A DNA stretch of 64,000 bases, taken from Pseudomonas crudilactis. Its GTDB lineage: Bacteria > Pseudomonadota > Gammaproteobacteria > Pseudomonadales > Pseudomonadaceae. Below are positions 35,825 through 43,334 of the stretch, in pieces. Under the pieces are notes generated by a model. That model was given only the letters and a program-made list of their open reading frames with translations. It was not told the origin of the DNA and did no database searches. A program made the position numbers and the translations under genes. The stretch covers positions 1 through 64,000 of the forward strand of contig NZ_WXVV01000015.1 in NCBI RefSeq assembly GCF_013433315.1, given 5' to 3'. The stretch's first letter is position 1. Every line of letters begins with the position of its first letter.

Positions 35825-37075
35825 TTATATCTTGCCTGTTATCGAATAGATTGGTTCTACAATCCACTCATATAACTTTCGCTTCTCGAGCATCACATCT
35901 GCGTCCAGCAGCATTCCTGCTCGCAAAGGAATGACATCGCCGTATGCTCTTACATATTGACGTTCAAGCTCAACCGTCACTCTATACATTGGTTCTTTAC
36001 TGGACTCAGGATTCGCTATTGGCGGTATTTCTACAGGAAGAAGTGGAGCCTCGGATATTTCCAGAACTGTTCCTTTGGCCTGACCAAACTTCTGATAAGG
36101 AAAGGACTGGTATCTAACGCCTACTACTGCACCTTTACGGATAAAGCCTACTGCACGACTAGAAACATATAAATGAGCCTGAAACCTTGAATCACCGGGA
36201 ACAATGGCAGCCAATGCCTCATCAACCTTTGCCGTCTGGCCAACGTTTCCTCTTATCGCTGTAACGATACCGTCGCCTGGGGCAGATATGACCGTTTCAT
36301 ATTTAGCTTCATTTTCGACCATTTCCTGATCGACAACCTGTAAGCTTCGGGTAAGTTCTTCCCTGATATTCGATTGCGTAAGCGGTGTGCTTGAGATGTT
36401 TTGAACGACTGTCGCATATTTGTAATCAACATCTGCACGACTGCGCTCCAGGTCCTTCAGGCGTATTTTTTGTTCAAGCAACTCTTCTTGTTTCTGATCA
36501 AGTTGCTCTGGAGCAATGTAGCCTTGCTCCATCAAACCTTTGTAACGTTTTACCGAGCCTTCCGACAACGCCATCTTCTTGACAGCAAGCGATATCTGCT
36601 GATCAAGATTATCTCTTTCACGCGTCAACGTAGAGGCATTGTTACGTAATGCCTCCATCTCAAGTGCGTGAATATGCTCTGTTGTCTTGATTGCAGACGC
36701 CAAGCTACTTCGCTTGTCCTGAAGAGCCGCATTTATGGTTTCTTGTATGGCCTGCTTTTTTTGGCTTTTTCGATCACTGGACAAAACAAATAATGTGTCA
36801 CCGGCTTTGACTTTCTGTCCTTCGCTGACAGATCGGCTCTTGATCAATCCGCTTTGGATTGCATAGACCTGGGTAACCCCGCTCTCCGGAATCAACTCCC
36901 CATGCGCTGTCACTCGTTTTGTGTAATACCCACCGAACAGGAACGCAGCTGTTACCAATGTACACACAACGGCAAAAACAGATATCAGCGTATGATTGAT
37001 CGGACTGGCGAGGATAATTTCGCCGTAAACTTCATTTTTGCTCGCCTTGGCAATCAGAGCCTCTTTCCTGAACAT
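35825..37075 (-). CDS. HlyD-type adaptor of the RiPP exporter
   Basis: 416 aa. One transmembrane helix (about 28-50), a lipoyl half-motif (AIQSGLIKSRSVSEGQKVKAGD), a long coiled-coil hairpin (about 105-235), the second lipoyl half (ISAPGDGIVTAIRGNVGQ) and a C-terminal barrel resemble CvaA-type adaptors of class II microcin export. It ends 12 bp before the ABC gene and would join the pump to the cluster's own outer-membrane channel. Confidence 0.9.
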   Translation of the reverse strand: MFRKEALIAKASKNEVYGEIILASPINHTLISVFAVVCTLVTAAFLFGGYYTKRVTAHGELIPESGVTQVYAIQSGLIKSRSVSEGQKVKAGDTLFVLSSDRKSQKKQAIQETINAALQDKRSSLASAIKTTEHIHALEMEALRNNASTLTRERDNLDQQISLAVKKMALSEGSVKRYKGLMEQGYIAPEQLDQKQEELLEQKIRLKDLERSRADVDYKYATVVQNISSTPLTQSNIREELTRSLQVVDQEMVENEAKYETVISAPGDGIVTAIRGNVGQTAKVDEALAAIVPGDSRFQAHLYVSSRAVGFIRKGAVVGVRYQSFPYQKFGQAKGTVLEISEAPLLPVEIPPIANPESSKEPMYRVTVELERQYVRAYGDVIPLRAGMLLDADVMLEKRKLYEWIVEPIYSITGKI

Positions 37076-37093
37076 AATATTACTCGTGGCGAC

Positions 37094-38242
37094 TTACGCA
37101 CTGGCGCGATACAGAACATCATGAAACATCAATGAGCTTACGATTTTTCTCATTGACGCAGGCGGAACTCGGAGTTTTACCGACAGTTCATCGATCGATA
37201 GACCACTCTGCTGCGAAAGCAGCTTTACTACTTTCCACTCAAGGCTATCTGCCGGTATTTTTATTCCGTTGACAACACAAGTTTCATCAATAACGGCTGC
37301 ATAATGACTACTCAAACTCAACTTCTCACTACCGCACAGACCATCACCACGCCCGAACACATTCGCCGCTACATCAAACTTCGTGCTGGTCCGGCCTGAG
37401 GAAACGATTGTCTGTTTGAACAGACTGAAATTTTCCTCGCTCATGACTTCCTGCCTGACCCTTTCAAAGGCCGACTCGATATCATGTAAATCAGTTTCCG
37501 AAAAGCCAATTCTTTTACGGCATTCAAGATGTTTTTCAAGGAACTTGTTACACACCCATTCAACATAGGTACTTATATGTGTCGTATGCACCCCCACCGC
37601 AACATGGAACGTTGGCTCGCCCACGGCTATCGCACTGTGCCACCATCCGCGCGGCACATATAAAAGATCACCAGCCTCCAGCACCGTATCCAGGACGGGA
37701 GTTTCCGAACACTCACTCTTGAATTCCTTACTGGTCTGCCCCGGCATTGGAAGTTCGAAGGTGGGCGGGTATATCCTCCACCTTTTCCTTCCCACCAACT
37801 GAATGGCAAAAACATCATGACAATCCCAGTGGTTTCCGAAGGCAGCCTGCGGATTGAATGCCAGATAGCCGTTTCCCAGTGTCTCTTGACTCACCACACC
37901 GGCAATTTCCTTACAGAGGCTGTCAATATATAGAGAGCTTTTCTGCACCCTGTTTAGAATCAGCGTTGCCCCTTCCTGCATTAGTTTGTAGAACTTTGGC
38001 TTGATGATCGTCTTTCGCGGCTTTCCTACTTCGTTATAGGTAAAGACATACTCACTTTCCGGGATGAATGTTCCATTATGGAGATTGACACTGGGGGCTT
38101 CAGGTTCGATCGTACCCAGAATATTATCTATATCGGCGAGCGTGAAGGCATCGGTTTTGACCGCTCCGCGACGAAGGTAAAAGTTTTTTTCCTGAATTGT
38201 ATTCAAGAAATACTCATTCGACACTCCAAGATCAATAAGCAT
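37094..38242 (-). CDS. JmjC/cupin_4-like 2-oxoglutarate oxygenase, putative RiPP hydroxylase
   Basis: 382 aa. The N-terminal half is a cupin/JmjC barrel with an iron triad: His138 and Asp140 (GNHWDCHDVFAIQLVGRKRW) and His202 (VPRGWWHSA). The spacing matches ribosomal-oxygenase-type JmjC proteins such as RoxA/YcfD. The C-terminus (EWKVVKLLSQQSGLSIDELS...) looks like a winged helix as in that family. Family members hydroxylate Arg, His or Asn side chains in proteins. Position directly after the radical SAM gene suggests it hydroxylates the precursor. GAGAG precedes the ATG. Confidence 0.82.
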   Translation of the reverse strand: MLIDLGVSNEYFLNTIQEKNFYLRRGAVKTDAFTLADIDNILGTIEPEAPSVNLHNGTFIPESEYVFTYNEVGKPRKTIIKPKFYKLMQEGATLILNRVQKSSLYIDSLCKEIAGVVSQETLGNGYLAFNPQAAFGNHWDCHDVFAIQLVGRKRWRIYPPTFELPMPGQTSKEFKSECSETPVLDTVLEAGDLLYVPRGWWHSAIAVGEPTFHVAVGVHTTHISTYVEWVCNKFLEKHLECRKRIGFSETDLHDIESAFERVRQEVMSEENFSLFKQTIVSSGRTSTKFDVAANVFGRGDGLCGSEKLSLSSHYAAVIDETCVVNGIKIPADSLEWKVVKLLSQQSGLSIDELSVKLRVPPASMRKIVSSLMFHDVLYRASA

Positions 38243-38279
38243 TCAAATCTCTCAACTGCAACAAGATGACAATTATTGG

Positions 38280-39275
38280 TTAGCTGGCATTTACGACTGG
38301 AATCAGGTTCGGTATTTTTGGTAAACCGACAGCTGGACAACTTAGAGTTTTCTTGTCGTCAGAGTACCCCCTCATCCACAAGCTCATCCGCTCCGAATCA
38401 AGCTTGACGGTTCCGTTCTCGTTTATTTTGCCGACGGAATTCCTGTCATCTGAAAGCATCACGGTACACTTCTGTATCGTTCCATCCGCTCGTATCGCAA
38501 GGGAGTTAGGGCGCGATGCATAGCAAACGTAAAGGCCATTATCGGATTTGCTGACCGTTTTCTCGTTCAACAACTCATTCAACTCTGCAAGCGTTGCGAG
38601 TCTTTCGTTTTTTGAAAGCAAAACGCCTGACGTGTCGTTCGGCCCGCCCAGGTTTTCAATTGTCTTCAGGAACACCTTGAATCTTCGATCAGACAAGAAC
38701 GTTTTCTTTATTTCTTCAGCCAGTCGCTTTACGGACGAGACGTTTTCCTTGGTGAGATGAAGCCGCAGGGTGACGTTGAAATCCAGGTTTGACCCCTTCA
38801 AAGCCAGGAGATTTGACCATATTCTGTTAAACGTGCCAGCACCTGAAGCAAGTTTTCTGGTTTTGTCATGACCGCTCTCAAACCCGTCCAGCGAGATTTG
38901 ATAGTTTCGCTGATTCAGGTCACAAAGCTTTTCTGCCAGATCAAGTGTCAGGAGATACCCATTGGTAGTCAGGGATCCACTGAAGTTAACACCGGCCTGA
39001 TCGCAAGCTTTTTTTGCGAACTCGCTCAACTCAAGAACTAGATCTTTCGCTGCAAGTGGCTCGCCACCAAACCACTGGAGGTGAAGGTTATCCAGTTTCG
39101 GCAATCGCCTGGCGATGAGATTCCTTATGCCCTCCTGGGTTTTTTCATCCATTCGCCCTATCAGAAAATCTTCATAACAGTAGGTACACCTGAAGTTGCA
39201 CTGCTCAGTGGGATAAAGAATGAGCTCGAGACTCTTCGGATTGAGTGTTGCCAGAATATTTTTATCTAGATCCAT
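38280..39275 (-). CDS. Radical SAM peptide maturase with twitch/SPASM-like auxiliary cysteines
   Basis: 331 aa. The [4Fe-4S]-SAM site is CNFRCTYC (Cys26, Cys30, Cys33), followed by WFGGEPL, SLTTNGYLL and the ISLDG strand of the TIM barrel. The C-terminal region carries Cys251, Cys270 (in a SLAIRADGTIQKC pattern typical of SPASM/twitch domains) and Cys313, fewer than a full seven-Cys SPASM set. Related enzymes make thioether or carbon-carbon crosslinks in RiPPs. It is the first gene after the precursor. Which bond it forms cannot be read from sequence. Confidence 0.9.
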   Translation of the reverse strand: MDLDKNILATLNPKSLELILYPTEQCNFRCTYCYEDFLIGRMDEKTQEGIRNLIARRLPKLDNLHLQWFGGEPLAAKDLVLELSEFAKKACDQAGVNFSGSLTTNGYLLTLDLAEKLCDLNQRNYQISLDGFESGHDKTRKLASGAGTFNRIWSNLLALKGSNLDFNVTLRLHLTKENVSSVKRLAEEIKKTFLSDRRFKVFLKTIENLGGPNDTSGVLLSKNERLATLAELNELLNEKTVSKSDNGLYVCYASRPNSLAIRADGTIQKCTVMLSDDRNSVGKINENGTVKLDSERMSLWMRGYSDDKKTLSCPAVGLPKIPNLIPVVNAS

Positions 39276-39301
39276 CTAACTTACTCATTCTATTTATGTG
39301 A

Positions 39302-39326
39302 GTGGAGTACCAGACTGGTACTCCAC
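39302..39326 (-). promoter_or_regulatory. Hairpin between precursor and modification genes
   Basis: GTGGAGTACCAG and CTGGTACTCCAC form a near-perfect 12-bp stem with almost no loop, 14 bp after the precursor stop and before the radical SAM start. No T tract follows on the minus strand. It may stabilise the precursor 3' end or partly stop transcription, giving far more precursor than enzyme mRNA. Confidence 0.7.
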
Positions 39327-39340
39327 GTTCATCACATCAA

Positions 39341-39562
39341 TCAACCATCCTGGTCATCACCACAACTCGAGTTGACAGGCGGCGAACCGCAACCGCCGTT
39401 CACGGGAGTGTCGCCACACTTGGCATTGACCGAGCCGCCGTTACAACCAATGTTGACTTCCCATCCGCCGGCTACAGCATCCAGTACTTCCAAGTCTTTA
39501 ATTTCATACGATCCATACTCGTCAAACTCAACGAGCTCAGTACCACTGGCTTTATTTTCCAC
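39341..39562 (-). CDS. RiPP precursor peptide with four VNxxC repeats
   Basis: 73 aa from the GTG at 39562, chosen because AAGGA lies seven bases upstream; another GTG 11 codons earlier has no such site. Residues 1-33 form an acidic leader (ELVEFDEYGSYEIKDLEVLD) ending in Ala-Gly-Gly, the C39 cut site. The 40-residue core carries Val36-Asn37...Cys40, Val45-Asn46...Cys49, Val54-Asn55...Cys58 and Val63-Asn64...Cys67: four V-N-x-x-C motifs at an exact period of nine. It is rich in Gly, Asn and Ser and ends GDDQDG. Only four Cys occur, one per repeat, and all are in the core. No known family is recognised. Confidence 0.88.
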   Translation of the reverse strand: MENKASGTELVEFDEYGSYEIKDLEVLDAVAGGWEVNIGCNGGSVNAKCGDTPVNGGCGSPPVNSSCGDDQDG

Positions 39563-39968
39563 GGCTATTCCTTGCTGTCTTAATGTTGCGGGCACGCTTA
39601 AGCTTGGCTAAAACACGCCCATTTATTTCGTGAAAACAGTTCCACGAAAAACTTTTATATAGAGGTTGATTTCTGAACACAGGCAAACCGACTCATAGCA
39701 TGTGCCTGGAGTCGGAATATGTGTGGTAGTTAGATATACTGAGAGGGAGTCATAGCCAATCCTTAGCTAATAGAGGTGTCGTTCAAGACGACTGGTCCGA
39801 GGCGCGGGATCATAATTGCGTTACAAGTCGAAGGCAATACCGCCCGATAGTAATTATTGCTAATTTTTTCAAGAACTAGTGATCGCTCACCTTCCACTCC
39901 TACAACGCCTAGCAAAGCCGACTGACCTTTAGCAAGCGTATTCGTTTAAAACCTCAAAAACTTACAAT
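39563..39968. promoter_or_regulatory. AT-rich upstream region of the RiPP operon
   Basis: A possible minus-strand promoter has a TTGCCT-like -35 (complement of 39681-39686) and a TATATA -10 (39656-39661) with a 19-bp spacer, one or two bases longer than ideal. Just downstream, TTTCGTG...CACGAAA at 39626-39649 is a perfect 7-bp inverted repeat where a repressor could sit. A second perfect repeat, CCGACTC...GAGTCGG, is at 39688-39715. No regulator gene is in the cluster. Confidence 0.45.
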
Positions 39969-40820
39969 TTACTTTACACTTTTACTGACGAATCGATAGT
40001 TCCCCGATCCGTTCTTCGAACTTTGCAAGCTCACCGGGTTTCCCAAGACTGTAATGTCGCCCGAACCTTGTAGCGTCGACTGCAGTTGCTCCTTGACCGC
40101 GACAGTGACGTCACCCGATCCCTGAGAAAGGATCGAAACCCTGTCCGCCGGCATCTTCGTCGTGTTTAGATCACCCGAGCCATGAATCTGGATCATCAAC
40201 GACTTAACCCTCCCATCGGCCGAAATGTTTCCAGAACCGTGGATGCTGAGAACGAGTTGCTCCTGACTCACGTTCATGACTTTTACATCGCCACTGCTCT
40301 CGACTTTGATTTCAGGGATTTTCCTGACACCGATCCTCACCAGCGGGCACGGAGCTGTCTTGCTTTCCCCTTGTGTATTGATAACCACAACCCCGCCTGT
40401 CAGATCCGTCGATGCAGAGGCGTTCCCGCACGAGAGCAATCGGGAATTGCCCCGCTTATGGCTGAGTATCAGGTTACCTTCTGCGTAGTCCGCTTTTATC
40501 GAGTCAATGAGCTCCTGACTTTCGCCCACGACCTCGAAAACAGCACTCTCGGATTGGAAAACTTCGACATCAACAATGGTTGCTACGGTTAACGACCTTA
40601 CCGTCTGCAATAAACGGGCATCCATGATCCTGGAGGGGATCGCCATTGACCGGATTCGCGGGGTTTCTGGCGTTATTGCATTTCCGGCCGCCGATTGCCC
40701 CTCCTCAAACTCTGCCGAACTTGCCTTATTGCCTTGATGGATCACTCCTATATAGCCAAACCCCGTCAGGCTGCCCACGAGGGAAGCAGCCAAAATCACT
40801 TTGCAGTACGCAGATCTCAC
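39969..40820 (-). CDS. GIN/DUF2807 domain exported protein
   Basis: 283 aa with an N-terminal membrane helix or signal (about 7-26) and a C-terminal beta-solenoid-like series of GSGD/GSGN repeats (SSGDVKV, HGSGNIS, HGSGDLN, QGSGDVTV, QGSGDITV) typical of the DUF2807 'head GIN' domain. Start is GTG with AAGGA eight bases upstream. It lies upstream of the precursor on the same strand across a 406-bp spacer with its own promoter signals, so membership in the RiPP cluster is uncertain. Function unknown. Confidence 0.78.
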   Translation of the reverse strand: MRSAYCKVILAASLVGSLTGFGYIGVIHQGNKASSAEFEEGQSAAGNAITPETPRIRSMAIPSRIMDARLLQTVRSLTVATIVDVEVFQSESAVFEVVGESQELIDSIKADYAEGNLILSHKRGNSRLLSCGNASASTDLTGGVVVINTQGESKTAPCPLVRIGVRKIPEIKVESSGDVKVMNVSQEQLVLSIHGSGNISADGRVKSLMIQIHGSGDLNTTKMPADRVSILSQGSGDVTVAVKEQLQSTLQGSGDITVLGNPVSLQSSKNGSGNYRFVSKSVK

Positions 40821-40928
40821 GCAGTCAATCCTTTAGTCCGGTTGTCCATGAATGCCCGCAAGGTTCGTAACCACCGGTTGTGGTGTTCCTTGGTCCATCA
40901 AAATCAAATCCTGCGCCAACGACGATGC

Positions 40929-41795
40929 CTACCTTGATTGAGGAACGTGCCTGTTCCCCAACCGGCTGATCCACACGGCTGCCAGTATCACGCTGCCGCC
41001 GAGAAACAACCGCCCCAATTCCTCATGCTGATTCCAGATCAGCAAGTTCAGCAGCAAGCCCACCGGCACATGCAGGTTGTTCATCACCGCCAGCGTGCCG
41101 CCGTTGACCATGCACGCGCCCTTGTTCCACCAGTACATGCCCAGCGCGGTCGAGACCAGGCCGAGGAACAGCAACACGCCCCATTGCAGCGGCGCTTCCG
41201 GGAGGAAGTTGGCTTTGCCGAACATCAGGAATGCCGGTAGCACCACCGCCAGCGCGCCGAGGTAGAAGAAGCCGAAACGGCGGTAATGCGGCAGGTCGCT
41301 CGGGTGTTTCGCCACCAGATGCTTGTACATCACCTGCCCGGCGGCGTAGGTGAAGTTGGCCAGTTGCAGCAGCAGGAAGCCCATGAAGAAGTCCGGACTG
41401 ACGCTGTCGAAACGAATCACCGCCGCCCCGCTCACCGCCACCAGCGCAGCGATCAGCGCCCACGGGTTGAAGCGTCGGTTCAGCGCATCTTCGATCAGTG
41501 TCACGTGCAGCGGTGTGAGGATGGTGAACAGCAACACCTCGGGCACCGTCAGCACACGGAAGCTCAGATAGAGGCAAACGTAAGTCACACCGAACTGCAA
41601 CGCGCCGATCACCAGCATGCCGCGCATGAACGAAGGTTCCACCGAACGCCAGCGGGTCAGCGGGATAAACACGAGCCCCGCCAGCACGACGCGCACCAGC
41701 ACCGCGAAATAACTGTCGACGTGACCGGCGAGGTATTCGCCGATCAGGCTGAAGGAAAACGCCTGAATCAGCGTGACAAAAAGTAGATAGCCCAT
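40929..41795 (-). CDS. EamA/DMT family transporter
   Basis: 288 aa with ten predicted membrane helices in two EamA halves. The ATG at 41795 follows GAGG by five bases; open sequence further upstream runs into REP palindromes. Likely exporter or importer of small amines, amino acids or carboxylates. It marks the right-hand return to core composition. Confidence 0.82.
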   Translation of the reverse strand: MGYLLFVTLIQAFSFSLIGEYLAGHVDSYFAVLVRVVLAGLVFIPLTRWRSVEPSFMRGMLVIGALQFGVTYVCLYLSFRVLTVPEVLLFTILTPLHVTLIEDALNRRFNPWALIAALVAVSGAAVIRFDSVSPDFFMGFLLLQLANFTYAAGQVMYKHLVAKHPSDLPHYRRFGFFYLGALAVVLPAFLMFGKANFLPEAPLQWGVLLFLGLVSTALGMYWWNKGACMVNGGTLAVMNNLHVPVGLLLNLLIWNQHEELGRLFLGGSVILAAVWISRLGNRHVPQSR

Positions 41796-41870
41796 GCTCG
41801 CCTCGAAATCGAATGGCGGCGACGATAGCGGTTTTTGCGCAAGACCGCGAACCCTCGAACAACGCCGATT

Positions 41871-41964
41871 CCTGTGGGAGCGAGCTTGCTCGCGAAGAGG
41901 CCGTGTCAGTAAACATCGTTGCTGAATGAAATATCGCTTTCGCGAGCAAGCTCGCTCCCACAGG
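41871..41964. repeat. REP doublet, GAGCGAGCTTGCTCGC family
   Basis: Two facing REP cores separated by about 50 bp lie between the EamA gene start and the azoR terminator. Confidence 0.9.
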
Positions 41965-41992
41965 GATCTGATGACATTCAACGAATCGCAGG

Positions 41993-42032
41993 CAAAAAAA
42001 AGCCCGATCTCGCTAATGCGTTCAATCGGGCT
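41993..42032 (-). terminator. Rho-independent terminator of azoR
   Basis: On the minus strand AGCCCGAT...ATCGGGCT is followed by a run of eight Ts. It lies about 110 bp after the azoR stop. Confidence 0.88.
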
Positions 42033-42140
42033 ACAGCACTCAGGAGCAACAAGTGCAAAGGGAGGTTCGATGCGCGTAGAGCCTTGAAGGGGTTGCGCCA
42101 GGTCACTTAAACAATCGGCGATTATCTGGCGATTAACATA

Positions 42141-42740
42141 TCAAGCGACCTGGGACAGCTTGGCGTTGGCCTGATTCAGACCTTTCTCCTGGAAGTCGCC
42201 ACCGAGATTCATGCCCTCGGCGTGAATGAACGTCACGTCGTTGATGCCGATGAAGCCCATGACCTGACGCAGGTACGGTTCCTGATGATCCGCCGGGCCG
42301 CCGGCGTAGATACCGCCGCGAGCGGTGAGTACGTAGGCACGCTTGCCGCTGAGCAGACCTTGCGGGCCGGTTTCGGTGTATTTGAAGGTCACACCGGCAC
42401 GCAGCACGTGGTCGAGCCAGGCCTTGAGGGTGCTCGGGATGGCGAAGTTGTACATCGGCGCCGCCATCACCAGTACGTCGACGGCGAGCAACTCATCGGT
42501 CAATTCGTTGGAACGATCAAGCGACGATTGCTCGTTGGCGTTGCGCTGCTCGGCGGGTTTCATCCAGCCACCCAGCAGGTTGCTGTCCAGGTGTGGTACC
42601 GGGTTCGCGGCGAGGTCACGTACGGTGATCTGATCGTTGGGATGCGCCGCTTTCCACTGACTGATGAAGGTCTGGGTCAGTTGACGGGATACCGAGTCTT
42701 GCTGGCGGGCGCTGCTTTCGATGATCAGAACGCGGGACAT
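42141..42740 (-). CDS. azoR: FMN-dependent NADH-azoreductase
   Basis: 199 aa, flavodoxin-like fold. MSRVLIIESSARQQDSVSRQ binds the FMN phosphate, and the AAPMYNFAIPSTLKAWLDHV stretch is the azoreductase hallmark. It reduces azo compounds and quinones with NAD(P)H. Position before the LysR/hydrolase/ppiA/ABC block matches PA3223 (azoR3). Confidence 0.92.
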   Translation of the reverse strand: MSRVLIIESSARQQDSVSRQLTQTFISQWKAAHPNDQITVRDLAANPVPHLDSNLLGGWMKPAEQRNANEQSSLDRSNELTDELLAVDVLVMAAPMYNFAIPSTLKAWLDHVLRAGVTFKYTETGPQGLLSGKRAYVLTARGGIYAGGPADHQEPYLRQVMGFIGINDVTFIHAEGMNLGGDFQEKGLNQANAKLSQVA

Positions 42741-42870
42741 GGTGTGTAGCCTCCATCCGAGAATGTTGTAAGTCGATGGAGTGAAGGTTAAACAGAGTTG
42801 AATCGATGAAAAAGCGCAAATAATTGCTGCAAAGTATCGAATAATTCGTTTACATGCTGAACCATGCTCT

Positions 42871-42959
42871 TGTAGGAGTGAGCCTGCTCGCGATAGCGGT
42901 GTGTCAGGCGATATTGATTTATCTGGGACACCGCTATCGCGAGCAGGCTCACTCCTACA
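42871..42959. repeat. Long REP palindrome, TGTAGGAGTGAGCCTGCTCGCGA family
   Basis: Inverted arms of about 30 bp flank a short AT-rich loop, upstream of azoR and downstream of the small periplasmic gene. Confidence 0.9.
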
Positions 42960-42970
42960 GGAGGCGACTG

Positions 42971-43285
42971 TTATTTCGGGGTGCAGGTCAGTTTGATGCG
43001 CAGTTTGATGATCTCGCGGGTGAACTTGGCCGTGGCGTTTTTATGTTTGCCGGCTGCCACTTCGATGTTGCGGGTGCGCGGCGCCTCGGGGCCATTGGTG
43101 AAGACGGCCTTGCACACTGCGTCGACATCACCGTAGTTGGCCACCCGAATCGAGCCGATGTCGTTATCGGTGTCGAAGGTCTCGTAGTCGATCTTCATGC
43201 CGTTGAGGTCTTTCTGCACATCAATCGGGTACGCGAAAGCAGTCAACGGAAGCAGCGCCAGCAGCACACAACAGATTTTTTTCAT
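42971..43285 (-). CDS. Small periplasmic protein, PA3224-like
   Basis: 104 aa with a signal peptide (cleavage near AFA-YPI), one small beta-rich domain, and two Cys after the signal that could pair. I recall that similar Pseudomonas proteins carry the misleading database name '3-phosphoglycerate kinase', for which nothing here gives support. It is divergent from the LysR gene. Function unknown. Confidence 0.72.
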   Translation of the reverse strand: MKKICCVLLALLPLTAFAYPIDVQKDLNGMKIDYETFDTDNDIGSIRVANYGDVDAVCKAVFTNGPEAPRTRNIEVAAGKHKNATAKFTREIIKLRIKLTCTPK

Positions 43286-43334
43286 TCGGCAGTCTCCATG
43301 AGGGACGGCCAGCTTAGGACAAGAGGAGCTATTG

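Noticed and set aside
39563..39595. Upstream GTG giving an 84-residue precursor
   Set aside because: It lacks a ribosome site, whereas the GTG at 39562 follows AAGGA at good spacing and gives a leader beginning just before the acidic region.
42971..43285. Naming the small periplasmic protein 3-phosphoglycerate kinase
   Set aside because: It is 104 aa with a signal peptide and no kinase motif, so that database name would be an error.
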